Assembly (NCBI RefSeq): GCF_900188145.1
Contig: NZ_FZOJ01000023.1
Location: forward strand, 1-64,000
Length of the DNA stretch: 64,000 nt
Direction: 5' to 3'
Source: Anaerovirgula multivorans
Lineage (GTDB): Bacteria > Bacillota > Clostridia > Peptostreptococcales > Natronincolaceae
The position numbers and the translations under genes are program-made. Shown one piece after another: positions 1 to 8,371 of this stretch (positions within the stretch are counted from its first letter, which is position 1; each line of letters opens with the position of its first letter). The notes below the pieces were generated by a model. It saw nothing but the letters and a program-made list of their open reading frames with translations. It was not told the origin of the DNA and ran no database searches.

Positions 1-85
1 TCCAGTGTTTGTTCATAAGGGAAATGTTTTTTTGTAAAAATAAATTGGTAAATTTATCTAGTTGTAGATTTACTAGCACATGAAG

Positions 86-571
86 TTAAATTATACAGTT
101 TTTTCCTTGAGATTCTATAAATAAAATGTCCTTATGAAAAACCTTTAAGATATAGTTTTTCATTTCAAATCCCACTACTTTCTCTTTGTAAGTCTCCTTC
201 GTAATTCCTCTTATTAATCTATCTGAGATTTCTACTACATCTTCCTTCTTATATGGCTTTTCAATAAAATCATAACAGTGGTATTGCTTAAAGGCTTCAA
301 GCTGATAATAGACATGGGTAGTAACGAACACCATATAGGTTAATTCATATTGAGGGATAGCACGAATCTTCTCCGCAATCTTCAAGCCTGTTGTGTCAGG
401 CAGTTCTATATCTAGAAAAAATAGTCCGATTACTTCTTCCTTTAGTGTTTTCATCGCTCTTTCTCCAGTATCAGCTTCATATATTCTTACATCGTTATTT
501 ACATTCTTGAGCAGCCTAACTAGATTTTTTCTTTCCACTTGATTGTCTTCAACCACAAGAATATTTAACAT
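86..571 (-). pseudogene. Truncated AgrA-type LytTR response regulator
   Basis: The 161 codons match the first ~160 residues of the intact regulator at 9650-10369 almost exactly. The receiver domain keeps its phospho-acceptor region (LDIELPDTTG, Asp54), but the frame stops just after the start of the DNA-binding LytTR domain (SQGKNCII then stop), so the protein could not bind DNA as AgrA does. The similarity to the intact locus continues upstream through about 745, so this is a segmental duplication that lost its 3' half. No agrC copy follows it within the window. It may be a decoy receiver or simply debris; debris is more likely given the transposase remnants next door. Confidence 0.85.
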
Positions 572-745
572 TGTAATTCCCCTATATTTGATAAATTTTT
601 ATGTCTATTTACATTTTATTTTACTCTAACAAAACATTATCATAATATAGCGCTAATTCGTATAAAAAATCGATAAATGGCCAAATATATCGGTCAACTG
701 CTTTAGCAATACTTATTAAAATTACAAAAAAGAGCATCCTTCTTG
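86..745 (-). repeat. Duplicated agrA 5' segment (second copy near 9893-10537)
   Basis: The first 160 codons of agrA and about 165 bp of its upstream leader occur twice in the same orientation, here and at roughly 9893-10537. Coding identity is very high and the leader has diverged slightly more. The duplicate ends inside agrA at its lower edge and near a hairpin remnant (GAGCAT) at its upper edge. Confidence 0.85.
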
Positions 746-855
746 ATATACTCCCTTCCAACCTTATTTTATAAAATACTAAAGATAATTTAGGCGATTT
801 AGTCTTCTGTCAAGAAAAAGGACAACCTAAACTCGAATTATTTTTCATGAATTAA
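746..855. other. Short gap, no gene seen
   Basis: AT-rich sequence between the agrA duplicate and the IS3 remnant. No open frame with a ribosome binding site and no clear hairpin was seen. Confidence 0.5.
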
Positions 856-1143
856 TTATATTGCTGTTTGTACTTCAAAATCGTGTGGGGATATCATATT
901 GCAATATCCATGGATTCTGGTAGTATTTTAAAAAGTCTCAACATACTCAAATATTAATTCGTGGGCATGCTTAAGATGCTTAATTACAAAGCGATTAAGT
1001 CATTCTCTCTTGATTAGTACATGAAATGATTCAATACATGCATTGTCCCAAGGAGTTCTTTTTCTTGAATAACTTCTGATAAACTTGTCAGTTGGTGTTT
1101 CTTCAAGATAAGCTTTTGATACATATTGACAGCCGTGATCGCT
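856..1143 (-). pseudogene. IS3-family transposase (OrfB) C-terminal remnant
   Basis: Read on the minus strand, the sequence gives the end of an IS3/IS150-type DDE integrase core: SDHGCQYVSKAYLEE, then RKRTPWDNACIESFHVLIKRE, an in-frame stop, and after a frameshift GYCNMISPHDFEVQTAI and a final stop. The SDxGxQY segment carries the second catalytic Asp and the CIESF..LKxE segment the catalytic Glu. At least one stop and one frameshift interrupt it and the 5' half is missing, so it is inactive. It abuts a MATE-transporter fragment on the opposite strand at about 1140. Confidence 0.85.
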
Positions 1144-1314
1144 CTGACTTTATCCCTATGCATTTTATTTGACACGATATTTATCGGAAGAGGGATAGGA
1201 AGCGAGGGGTTAGCAGTATTAAATATTGCTCTACATGTATTCAATATTTTTATTGCATCAGGTTTGCTATTAGGAATTGGTAGAGCTATTACTTTCTCTA
1301 TTGATTTGGGAGGA
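1138..1314 (+). pseudogene. MATE-family efflux transporter fragment
   Basis: About 59 codons (FDTIFIGRGIGSEGLAVLNI and following) match the first transmembrane helices of NorM/MepA-type multidrug and toxic compound extrusion proteins, whose typical motif is VDTIFVGRxIGxxALAAVNI. The frame is fused to an IS3 remnant on the left and an IS256 remnant on the right. A full MATE protein is about 450 residues, so this is a relic. Confidence 0.75.
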
Positions 1315-1344
1315 AAAAAAGTAGAGAGTGCGCGATGCATTTTT

Positions 1345-1846
1345 ACTCTAACAGGGCTTAAAGAAGCCATACAGGCTATTTACCCCCATTCTGAGATTCA
1401 AAGATGCATTATCCATCAACTGAGAAATTCTTTTAAATATATATCCTATAAAGACTTAAAAGAGTTTTCAAAGGACTTTAAAATCGTATATACAGCCATT
1501 AACGAACAACAACATCTGGAGAATCTTCATGCTGTAAAAGATAAATGGGAAGAAAAATACCCCTATGCCCTTAAAAGCTGGGAGAGTGCAACTGGGATGT
1601 GCTAAGTCCATTTTTCAAGTTTCCTTCAGAGATTAAAAAAACCATCTATACTACTAACATTATCGAAGGGCTCCATAGGCAGTTTAATCAAAGTCTATCT
1701 TTCCTAGCAATGAGGCTCTAGAAAAGATGCTCTATTTGTCCAGTAGAAATACGAAAAATAAATGGACCCAACGATATCGTAATTGGGACCAAGTTTTAAA
1801 CCAACTATTGGTCATCTTTGAGGGAAGACTAGAGAAATACATCTAA
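1345..1846 (+). pseudogene. IS256-family (Mutator) transposase C-terminal remnant
   Basis: The segment GLKEAIQAIYPHSEIQRCII, followed by HQLRNSFKYISYKDLKEF, is the characteristic C-terminal half of IS256 transposases. After a frameshift near 1595 it continues as WDVLSPFFKFPSEIKKTIYT, then TTNIIEGLHRQF carrying the catalytic Glu region, a stop, and a last frame ending KWTQRYRNWDQVLNQLLVIF and EGRLEKYI. There are at least two frame disruptions and no N-terminal half. Confidence 0.85.
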
Positions 1847-2130
1847 AAAATTTCTAAACCAGTCTCCCTAGACCCAAAGAATGACCTTACATAAACCAGA
1901 GAGAGACAATACTCCCATTATAAAAATTATTGCCAAAACTATTCAATATCATGCATAAATCTGGATGGTTTTGGCAAGTATATAACCATAAAATTTATTA
2001 ATAGTCTATTAATTCTTACATAGAAATGAGCTTATCTTTTAAAATACACAAAAGTATTTACACCCTCTAAGAAAACCTTTGAACACTAATGTAATTTCCT
2101 AATAATTATAAAAAAGCAGTAAGATATTTA
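1847..2130. other. Gap with one inverted repeat
   Basis: No gene was seen. TTGCCAAAAC at 1930-1939 pairs with GTTTTGGCAA at 1968-1977. This perfect 10-bp inverted repeat could be an old IS end or a weak terminator for the IS256 remnant. Confidence 0.4.
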
Positions 2131-2192
2131 TTATCTCACTACTATGTCTGTTTTATAGGTTTTTCCTTCGAAGTTTATCTTATTCTACATTA
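2131..2192 (-). pseudogene. Stray duplicate of the purD 3' end
   Basis: On the minus strand 2178-2131 reads INFEGKTYKTDIVVR and stop, nearly the last 15 residues of the intact PurD of this window (INFEGKTYRRDIAVR, 12478-12540). The DNA similarity extends about 15 bp further upstream with a frameshift. Both copies lie in the same orientation, 10.3 kb apart, and bracket the accessory region 2.2-12.4 kb. Such gene-end duplications are typical of elements integrated at a gene 3' end, but no integrase is present between the copies, so this mechanism is an inference. Confidence 0.75.
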
Positions 2193-2196
2193 CTTC

Positions 2197-3084
2197 TTAT
2201 TCCGATATAGGATTTCTGGATATATCTAATTCTTTTAATTGTTTTAGATTTGCAATAGGATCTATATTTTTGATATTATTGGAACTCACATTCAACTCTA
2301 CTAAATTTTCTGCATTTTTCAAAGAAGAGATATCTTCTATTTTGTTATCCATAAGATATAAATATTTAATTTGTTTTAGACTCTCCATCCAAAATATATT
2401 ATCAATTTCACAGTTGATTAATCCCAGTTCTTCAAGGGTATTTAAGTTTTGCAATTCTTCAACATGTACTAGTGTTCCATTTGATAGATACAATCTTTTT
2501 AATTTAGTTAAATCTTTTAAATATGAAACATCCATTGCCCCAACAGGATTAATAACAAGTTCTTCTAACTCCTTAAGAGTTTGAATCCTATAGCCGTTAT
2601 TTATTTCTTCAGCACGAATATATAGATTTTGAATTGGGTAAGATTCTTGTAACCCTATCATATCTAGTGATTGATCAGTAATTATCGATAGAGTTACAAG
2701 GTTTTCATATATACTATTACTATTGAGAGTTAACGGATATTTACTTTCAATTCTAAGTATTCTTAAGGACTCTAACCCTTCTATTTCATTTAATTGCCGT
2801 GTATTGACATTTTGCAAAAATAAAGTATTCAAATTTTTCATAAGTAATAATTCATTAAACTCTCTAAGGCTAGTACCTTTGATCGTAATACTACTCACCT
2901 TATCTAAATCATCCATTGTAATTATCCCATGTTGCTTGTTTATTGCTCTTCTTACTGCTATTTCAATTTCATTTTCTTTAAATTCAATACCCCTGTCCTT
3001 TGAATTAATCTGACAACTTGATTGAAGTATTGTTACCATTATTATTATCAAAAAAATAATACATTTTTTCTTCATAGAATCCAC
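2197..3084 (-). CDS. Leucine-rich-repeat lipoprotein
   Basis: This 295-residue protein starts with a lipoprotein signal peptide (charged MKKK, hydrophobic core, lipobox LQSSC around residues 20-24), so it should be anchored to the outer face of the membrane. Residues ~60-295 form short leucine-rich repeats of about 22 residues with the LxxLxxLxLxxNxIxxI pattern (for example NLNTLEELGLINCEIDNI), as in internalin or SDS22-like proteins, which act in protein binding. It has no wall anchor or catalytic domain. The start is preceded by GAGGTGG. The gene sits right beside the stray purD tail at the edge of the accessory region. The partner is unknown. Confidence 0.8.
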   Translation of the reverse strand: MDSMKKKCIIFLIIIMVTILQSSCQINSKDRGIEFKENEIEIAVRRAINKQHGIITMDDLDKVSSITIKGTSLREFNELLLMKNLNTLFLQNVNTRQLNEIEGLESLRILRIESKYPLTLNSNSIYENLVTLSIITDQSLDMIGLQESYPIQNLYIRAEEINNGYRIQTLKELEELVINPVGAMDVSYLKDLTKLKRLYLSNGTLVHVEELQNLNTLEELGLINCEIDNIFWMESLKQIKYLYLMDNKIEDISSLKNAENLVELNVSSNNIKNIDPIANLKQLKELDISRNPISE

Positions 3085-3205
3085 CTCAATTCTATTCTAA
3101 CTTACATAAATTAAATATTAGCATCCTTTTATTATTTAATATTCCATAATAAAAACTGCATTTCAACAAATAAAAGTTATGTTGTTTTTTGCAAATTCAA
3201 GTTTT

Positions 3206-3244
3206 AAAATCAATCCCTCTTATTTGAATAGAGGGATTGATTTT
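3206..3244. terminator. Strong hairpin with T-run
   Basis: A 15-bp perfect stem (AAAATCAATCCCTCT with its complement) and an 8-9 nt loop, followed by seven T on the plus side and four on the minus side. It lies just past the stop of the minus-strand fragment at 3260 and can act in both directions. Confidence 0.75.
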
Positions 3245-3259
3245 TTTATCTTCAACTAA

Positions 3260-3550
3260 CTAGTATAGGTTCCATTTTCTTGACCAGCTTTCAACTTTTC
3301 TATAATATGTAGTAGTACCTACCTGTGAGCTCATAGAAAATCCAACTCCTAACAATTCTGACCCAAATTCTATACCAGCTGATGTAGAAGTATTTACTGC
3401 AACTTCAATAGTTCCTCTAGCCCTTACATCAATGGAGATTCCATCATGTGATGTTTGTATATAACTCTCACTCCATGTATACGTACCTGAACCAGTTGCA
3501 CCAGTCCATTCTGCCTCAATACTAACGATTTGTCTAAAACTACCTTTTGA
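3260..3550 (-). pseudogene. C-terminal fragment of an unidentified secreted protein
   Basis: An open minus-strand frame of about 97 codons (with segments such as IEAEWTGATGSGTYTWSESY and YYRKVESWSRKWNLY before the stop) has no start codon or ribosome binding site. It is cut at its 5' side by the tandem repeats of the RAYT element. The Ser/Thr/Gly-rich composition suggests an exported beta-rich protein, but I do not recognise the family. It appears to be the tail of a gene interrupted by the adjacent element. Confidence 0.55.
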
Positions 3551-3562
3551 GTGAACTTAGTG

Positions 3563-4540
3563 GAGTGAACTTAGGGACGGTTCTTGAATTGAATTAATTT
3601 CCTTTTAAGAGTGAACTTAGGGACGGTTCTTGAATTGAATTAATTTCCTTTTAATATCTTACATACCATTGATTGGGATATTCCTCCTACCAGTTCTCCA
3701 ATTTCCTTTAATGTTAAACATGAGTTCCTTCTTAACTTTATTATCATCTCTCTTCTCAACTCTTTATCCTTCGCTAAATCATCCTTGCCCTTTTTTAAGT
3801 TATTCAATTTATTTTGCAAAAATTTTTCTGCCACTTCCAAAGATTCGATATAATCTATACTTTCTCTTCTTAAAATCACCTTATCCTCTTCTACATCCAA
3901 TACTGCTTCCTTGGCCTCATACTTTAAAACGTAATTGTAATACTTTTCTACTGCCGTTTTTCTGCTACTAGAAAACATCCCAAGTATTCTTTCGGTATCT
4001 ACTAACTCTTTCTGACTGTTTTCTCTTAGTAAATAATCATTAAAACTACTCCATTTATATTCTTCCGGCAATTCGACCATTTTAGCTTTTACAGGATTAT
4101 TATGTATATATGCACTAACCGAAAGTAGATAGCTATCTTCCTGTATAATCTCACTTTTGAAGCGATCCTGAAACAGATGTCCGACTCTTTTGTATGCATG
4201 ATTGAAGTAATATGCATAACTTACATTAATACTTTTCATTATTCTGGATATATCATTTCCATTATCCTCAACTAGTAGATGCACATGATTGTCCATAAGA
4301 CAATAGGCTTCTAACTTGAAATTATATTTCTCCTTCATTCTTTCAAGAGTGTCTAGAAACCTTACCTTGTCATCATCAGATAGAAAAATGTTTTTGCGCT
4401 CATTTCCTCGCTGGATAATATGATATATTTGATTTTCAGCTTTGATTCTAGCAACTCTTGGCATAAATTTCACTCCATTTCCTTTGATTATACAATTATT
4501 TTATCAAAGAATTTCATTCAACTCAAGAACCGTCCCTAAA
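3563..4540 (-). mobile_element. REP-associated tyrosine transposase element with its termini
   Basis: The left end has two tandem 46-bp units (3563-3608 and 3609-3654) containing GGGACGGTTCTTGA. The right end at 4523-4539 has the inverted form TCAAGAACCGTCCC. The transposase gene lies between and its stop codon is inside the second left unit. Inverted GAACCGTCCC tags beside a Y1 transposase are typical of RAYT units in Clostridia. Confidence 0.75.
3640..4464 (-). CDS. REP-associated tyrosine (Y1/IS200-like) transposase
   Basis: The 274-residue protein belongs to the RAYT branch of Y1 HUH transposases (Transposase_17). The HUH motif is seen as MDNHVHLLVE (~residues 65-75), the N-terminal YHIIQRGNER strand is typical, and IHNNPVKAKMV is a family hallmark. 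The catalytic Tyr should lie in the helix near ISRIMKSINVSYAYYFNH. Residues ~190-274 form a C-terminal extension ending in a helix-turn-helix-like segment (CLTLKEIGELVGGISQSMVC). I chose the ATG at 4464 because GGAG stands 8 nt upstream; a GTG three codons earlier is possible. The gene looks intact. Confidence 0.85.
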   Translation of the reverse strand: MPRVARIKAENQIYHIIQRGNERKNIFLSDDDKVRFLDTLERMKEKYNFKLEAYCLMDNHVHLLVEDNGNDISRIMKSINVSYAYYFNHAYKRVGHLFQDRFKSEIIQEDSYLLSVSAYIHNNPVKAKMVELPEEYKWSSFNDYLLRENSQKELVDTERILGMFSSSRKTAVEKYYNYVLKYEAKEAVLDVEEDKVILRRESIDYIESLEVAEKFLQNKLNNLKKGKDDLAKDKELRREMIIKLRRNSCLTLKEIGELVGGISQSMVCKILKGN

Positions 4541-4563
4541 TTTCTATAAATATTATCATTTGG

Positions 4564-5226
4564 TTATTTCTTAGTTTCATTTTTTATTCTTTCTAAATCT
4601 TCAATTGTAAGTGTTAAATCATTTTTTTCGTTGACACTTATAAGCTGTTCATTCTCTACAGTACTCTTTGTTTTTACAGTATCTTCTTCATAGCTATAAC
4701 AAGCTTGAATAGGATTTAATAAAGTTGCAGGACTATTTTCATAAGTACTAAGAAACATTACATATTTTTTACCCTCTACAAATTTTACATTATCCTCTTC
4801 ATTCTCTACTTTATAAACCATAGTCTTACTTTCTCCACCTATTTGCTTTACCTCTATTGTTTCACCAGGTTTAACATCTCCTTTGTAAGTATTGCTGACT
4901 TTAACAGTGTATACAGTATAAACTCTGATAGAAGGTGGTGTATCCTTACTTGGATTCATTCGATCATCAATTTCTCCTTCAACTCCTAAATCCACTTTCG
5001 TCCGATCATCAATTTCTTCAACTCTTGAATCTACTATTGTCCCTTCAATAACTGTAGTTGCTCTTTCAGCTAAAGCATCTATACTTGGATAATACGGATA
5101 ATCTGCATGCACAACTGTGATTAATTTTTCTTCTTGTTTAACATTTGTATTTTGTGTTGAACATCCAATTAATGTTAGAATCATATTGCAGCATATTATA
5201 ATTATTAATAATTTATTTGTTTTCAT
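4564..5226 (-). CDS. Secreted lipoprotein of unknown function
   Basis: This is a 220-residue protein with a lipoprotein signal peptide (MKTNK, a hydrophobic stretch, lipobox LIGC at ~19-22). The mature part begins with a phrase of the type YPSIDALAERATTVIEGTIV, seen in small clostridial lipoproteins with a beta-rich domain, and ends in a charged helix. An internal imperfect duplication around EIDDRTKVD/EIDDRMNPS (residues ~72-95) looks like a recent slippage event. It starts 31 bp after the metalloprotease stop, with AAGGAGG before the ATG, so it is probably cotranscribed with the protease. No enzymatic motif was seen. Confidence 0.7.
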   Translation of the reverse strand: MKTNKLLIIIICCNMILTLIGCSTQNTNVKQEEKLITVVHADYPYYPSIDALAERATTVIEGTIVDSRVEEIDDRTKVDLGVEGEIDDRMNPSKDTPPSIRVYTVYTVKVSNTYKGDVKPGETIEVKQIGGESKTMVYKVENEEDNVKFVEGKKYVMFLSTYENSPATLLNPIQACYSYEEDTVKTKSTVENEQLISVNEKNDLTLTIEDLERIKNETKK

Positions 5227-5257
5227 TATAAACCTCCTTAAACTATTCTATATTATT

Positions 5258-6709
5258 TTAGTACTTAGCTTTAACGTGAATTATATCATAAGTTTGTGGT
5301 TTGGTCATAGTATTTCTATTTCTAGAGTATTTCATAATAGAAGAACTTGTTGTATTGGGATTATCAGCTAACCATATGGTATGACCTAATTCATGCACAA
5401 AAACACTCTGTATAAAATTAGACAAATTTGTTGCATCTTCAGAAATAGTTCTTGAATTTAATTGAATTTCGAATTTTGTCAATTCATCTCCTTTATAGGT
5501 GCTAAAACATTTTCCATAGGCATCATAATCATATTGACCAGCAGCTACAGTATTATCAGATAAACTAACTTTATTAAACGTTATTTTCGCTTCATCATTA
5601 TTCCAATTTGAAATAGCAGTATCCATGGGTGTCTGCCACGTGCTATTGTAACTATACGGTCTAATTGGTATTACTGAAGTTGGCCATCCACAAGATTTAT
5701 AAAAAGACGAATCGATGATTGAAACTGCTGTTGTTTTAAGATTGTTAGTTAAATTAGTTTCTTTAGGAACAATGCTGTTATTTTTATTAGCATGTATTGC
5801 CAAACTGTAATAGCCGCCTTCTGCAAATGTAAGTGTAAAGCGGCCTGTTGCCGTGTAACCAACATCTAAACTTGGAATTGAAGAAGTATATATTTCTGTA
5901 CCAAATAAATGAAGATGAATAGGTATAGATCCATTAGCCCTTCCTGTGCCTTCGTTTGATATAGTAAATATGAAATCTACACCTTTTTCTATCTCAAAAT
6001 CCCTTGCATTAGAAACAGTTTTAAATGAGGAAACATTAAGATCAGGAACTCCTTGCCAAGTGAAATTTCCTTTATCTTCGTTGTTGTTTTCATTAGATTC
6101 AGATATTTCATTAAATGGATCGGCCTTAACTTTAATTTCATGAGTACCTTCTGGAATACCGTCTAGAGATATTCCTCCAGTATATGTATATCCTGCTTGA
6201 ATAGTACCTACAGTTATAGTGCCCACATGAATAGTATTATAATAAATACCTACTTTTGTATTCCATGGTGTTGAAGTTCCACCGTGATTTGCTATTGTGT
6301 ATTCAAAATAAGCTGTTTCTCCGACTTTAAAAGGATACGTTACCCCGGGTTTTTCTCTTAGATTAGTTATGTTCAAATCCGGTAAAGTAGAACTTGTTGA
6401 CATTGAAGTGCTTTTATATACACTATCTGTTACTGTAATATCTTCGGTTAAGCTATTATCACTCACTATAATACTTTTCACAGAAAGTTCATTCGTTAAC
6501 TTATCTATAGGTTCTTCTATTTTAATAGTTGGACCAGTAATTTTAATTGTATTCGGATCTATATTATTTTCTTCGTAAGAATTTGTATCAGTAAAAATAA
6601 TATTATCATCCATTTCAAATACAGAAACATCATGCTGCAAGGCATAACTAAAACCTGTAATTATTAAAACTAAGATTGAAAAAACAGCAATTACTTTAAA
6701 CTTTTTCAC
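5258..6709 (-). CDS. Secreted CARDB-domain zinc metalloprotease
   Basis: This 483-residue exported protein starts at a GTG (GTG AAA AAG TTT) preceded by GAGGGATATTT. After the signal peptide and a linker come two tandem CARDB-type Ig-like modules of ~105 residues, beginning PDLNITNLREKPGV (~110) and PDLNVSSFKTV (~221). The C-terminal ~150 residues hold HELGHTIWLADNP (~439): HExxH plus an Asp at the position used as third zinc ligand by snapalysin-type metzincins, then a Met-turn candidate SSSIMKYS. CARDB modules usually serve adhesion or spacing. The gene lies ~750 bp downstream of the minus-strand promoter of the agr-linked module, suggesting quorum control. Confidence 0.8.
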   Translation of the reverse strand: MKKFKVIAVFSILVLIITGFSYALQHDVSVFEMDDNIIFTDTNSYEENNIDPNTIKITGPTIKIEEPIDKLTNELSVKSIIVSDNSLTEDITVTDSVYKSTSMSTSSTLPDLNITNLREKPGVTYPFKVGETAYFEYTIANHGGTSTPWNTKVGIYYNTIHVGTITVGTIQAGYTYTGGISLDGIPEGTHEIKVKADPFNEISESNENNNEDKGNFTWQGVPDLNVSSFKTVSNARDFEIEKGVDFIFTISNEGTGRANGSIPIHLHLFGTEIYTSSIPSLDVGYTATGRFTLTFAEGGYYSLAIHANKNNSIVPKETNLTNNLKTTAVSIIDSSFYKSCGWPTSVIPIRPYSYNSTWQTPMDTAISNWNNDEAKITFNKVSLSDNTVAAGQYDYDAYGKCFSTYKGDELTKFEIQLNSRTISEDATNLSNFIQSVFVHELGHTIWLADNPNTTSSSIMKYSRNRNTMTKPQTYDIIHVKAKY

Positions 6710-7366
6710 AAATATCCCTCACTTTCCCAAAATAGTATTAATAGAATTGAAAAAACATCAATCATTATGCATTTGTAAACTTCTTATATATAGTCATTCC
6801 ATCCACACTAATCATTGAAGTTTGATTTATTATTCACATTATCTTTGAACTTGCAAGATTGGCTAAAGCTTATTTTATCAGGTTATTCTCTTGCTCTATT
6901 CATCACCATTTCTCCTTTACTTTTTTTTATTAATTTCATCTGAAAACATCTTTGTTTTTAATTAAAATCGTTATTTATTTTCCTTTCATGTGAAGCGTGA
7001 AGGAAATAAAACACATTTGCGTTGTGGACTTCCAACCATGAATTCGTCTGCCCCAAAATGAAATGGGTTACTATAGGATGATCCTTGGAAAATTACAAAA
7101 AATCCTGAAAATTCAAATCGGCTACCTCTCTATAACCTTTTTAATAAGTTTCACAATTACTTAATTACTCTGTTTTAGTCATCTAAAGTTTGTACAAATA
7201 GAATAGATGTAATCTCAATATATTCCCAATTGAAGATAGGGGAAAACATTGAAAGTTATGCTAGTTTCCTTGCTTAGTTTAACAGAAATAATATAGATTA
7301 AATTAATATTAAAACTAACTATCTGTTTAAGCTTTCCGAGGACTGTTGCAGATACCTTTTCAGCCA
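6710..7366 (-). other. Long non-coding leader between agr-linked promoter and protease
   Basis: No convincing gene occurs in these 657 bp. A minus-strand transcript from the promoter at 7486-7513 would cross the micropeptide at 7402-7367 and then this region before the protease start. A tiny frame near 6895-6915 has a good GGAGAAATGGTG but encodes only six residues. The upper part (about 7310-7366) is shared with the second module near 11925. Confidence 0.45.
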
Positions 7367-7402
7367 CTATTTTTTCGGAGAATCTCGAGGAATTTTATCC
7401 AT
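7367..7402 (-). CDS. 11-residue micropeptide MDKIPRDSPKK, copy 1
   Basis: ATG at 7402-7400 follows GAGGTGAGATAAA, a good ribosome binding site, and is preceded by an in-frame TGA. The 11 codons end in TAG. The second copy at 12008-11973 encodes the same 11 residues although four sense codons and the stop codon differ, all synonymously, while flanking bases diverge freely. That pattern argues for translation and selection on the peptide. Transcription would come from the promoter at 7486-7513. The function is unknown: it could be a leader, a signal or an effector peptide. Confidence 0.55.
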   Translation of the reverse strand: MDKIPRDSPKK

Positions 7403-7485
7403 TTTATCTCACCTCTCATGCCTGCTAATTTTAATCTTCTGCCTTTTCCCCTTAGAAAATCTAGCTTGTACTCAAGTACACCTCC

Positions 7486-7513
7486 AATATATCATAATTT
7501 TTTGACTTTTCAA
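7486..7513 (-). promoter_or_regulatory. Minus-strand promoter of agr-linked module 1
   Basis: On the minus strand TTGAAA and TATATT are separated by 16 bp. The identical boxes and spacing occur in module 2 (12091-12118). The -35 box lies 7 bp from the operator repeats. A palindrome GTACTCAAGTAC lies at the expected start site. Confidence 0.65.
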
Positions 7514-7519
7514 TAGAAT

Positions 7520-7596
7520 TGTAACGAAACAGGAGTGAAACGTAATGAAATGGGGAATAAAACTTTTTCGTTACCTTTTACCCCTGTTTCGTTACA
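7520..7596. promoter_or_regulatory. Bipartite LytTR-type operator, module 1
   Basis: Two 31-bp arms (7520-7550 and 7566-7596) form an inverted repeat with 27 of 31 positions matching. Each arm contains a direct repeat of GTAAYGAAA with a 21-bp period (7521 and 7542; inverted copies at 7566 and 7587). A 9-bp repeat with 12-bp spacer is the known arrangement of LytTR regulators such as AgrA and ComE. A TATATT at 7606-7611 suits an activated plus-strand promoter for agrB, and the minus promoter lies on the other side. Binding by the AgrA of this window is inferred. Confidence 0.65.
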
Positions 7597-7665
7597 TTTG
7601 GATTGTATATTTTTTCCATCCATGCTATCATTCAACTTAGTTAAAAAAGTTAGAGGTGATTGAAA

Positions 7666-8244
7666 ATGCATAGTCTTATCGATATTTTTGCCTATAAAAT
7701 TTATAAAGAAAAGCTTTTGTCTCATGGTGATATTCGTAAAATGAAATATGCTATGAGAGTGATTTGGAATGAATTTACGAAATTTATCATATTACTGTTG
7801 TTTTTCTTTACATTAAATAAAGCATCTTTGTTCTTCTTCAGTCTTGCTCTACTATTGTCAATTCGTTTATTTTCTGGGGGACTACACTTTCAAAGTGGGT
7901 TGTTATGCTTTGTGGTGAGTTTTGGCTTCTTCTCCTTAGCCATTTTGATTCTGCCTCACCTATTCACAATGACAATCTCTAAAGCTCTTATCCTCACTCT
8001 GATTAGCATCATACTTATTTATGATCATTCTCCTCAACCCTCTAGCTTTCGACCTATACTAAATAAAAAAAGAAAAAGAATGCTAAGATATTTATCCCTT
8101 TTCTCTACACTACTGTGGACTTTCATTTTATTTAAATTTGTCTTGGCATATAACCATAACTTTTTTGAATGCGGCATATGGACAATCTGTTTGCAAGCAT
8201 TCCAATTATTTATAGGAAGGGGGGAAACCCATGAAGAACAATAG
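7666..8244 (+). CDS. agrB: AgrB-type autoinducer-processing membrane peptidase
   Basis: This 192-residue membrane protein cleaves and cyclises the AgrD precursor. The catalytic pair is His74 and Cys81 in GGLHFQSGLLCF, with the H-x6-C spacing of AgrB. Upstream lies RLFSGG, the typical lead-in, and several hydrophobic helices follow. I chose the ATG at 7666, with AGAGGTG 7 nt upstream, over the in-frame TTG at 7660. The end overlaps agrD by 14 bp, which implies translational coupling. A dead copy of its 5' end lies at 12274-12365. Confidence 0.9.
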   Translation: MHSLIDIFAYKIYKEKLLSHGDIRKMKYAMRVIWNEFTKFIILLLFFFTLNKASLFFFSLALLLSIRLFSGGLHFQSGLLCFVVSFGFFSLAILILPHLFTMTISKALILTLISIILIYDHSPQPSSFRPILNKKRKRMLRYLSLFSTLLWTFILFKFVLAYNHNFFECGIWTICLQAFQLFIGRGETHEEQ

Positions 8245-8371
8245 TTCCATATTTAAAATAGCTTTATTTTCTATTGCATCTATGTTTGTACTTGCTTCAG
8301 ACTTAGTTGCTTATTCAGGTTCAGTACTGTTTTGGGGGGAGCCAAAATGTCCTAAGAATTTATTAAAGTAA
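8231..8371 (+). CDS. agrD: AgrD-type autoinducer peptide precursor
   Basis: This 46-residue peptide lies directly after agrB and overlaps it. It has an amphipathic or hydrophobic N-terminal part (FKIALFSIASMFVLASDLVA), a candidate autoinducer core around YSGSVLFW, and the conserved charged tail GEPKCPKNLLK, like the EPKxPxxL tails of clostridial AgrD. No Cys precedes the tail; the only Cys is inside it. The ring-forming residue is therefore probably Ser31 (SVLFW), giving a lactone as in E. faecalis GBAP and not a thiolactone. GGAAGGGGGGAAACCC precedes the ATG. The stop overlaps the agrC stop on the other strand by 9 bp. Confidence 0.85.
   Translation: MKNNSSIFKIALFSIASMFVLASDLVAYSGSVLFWGEPKCPKNLLK

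Noticed and set aside
621..737. 38-codon minus-strand frame upstream of the truncated agrA copy, starting MLFFVILISIAKAVDR
   Set aside because: Its counterpart before the intact agrA has an in-frame stop after about 16 codons and the ribosome binding site is poorly spaced, so it is probably not a gene.
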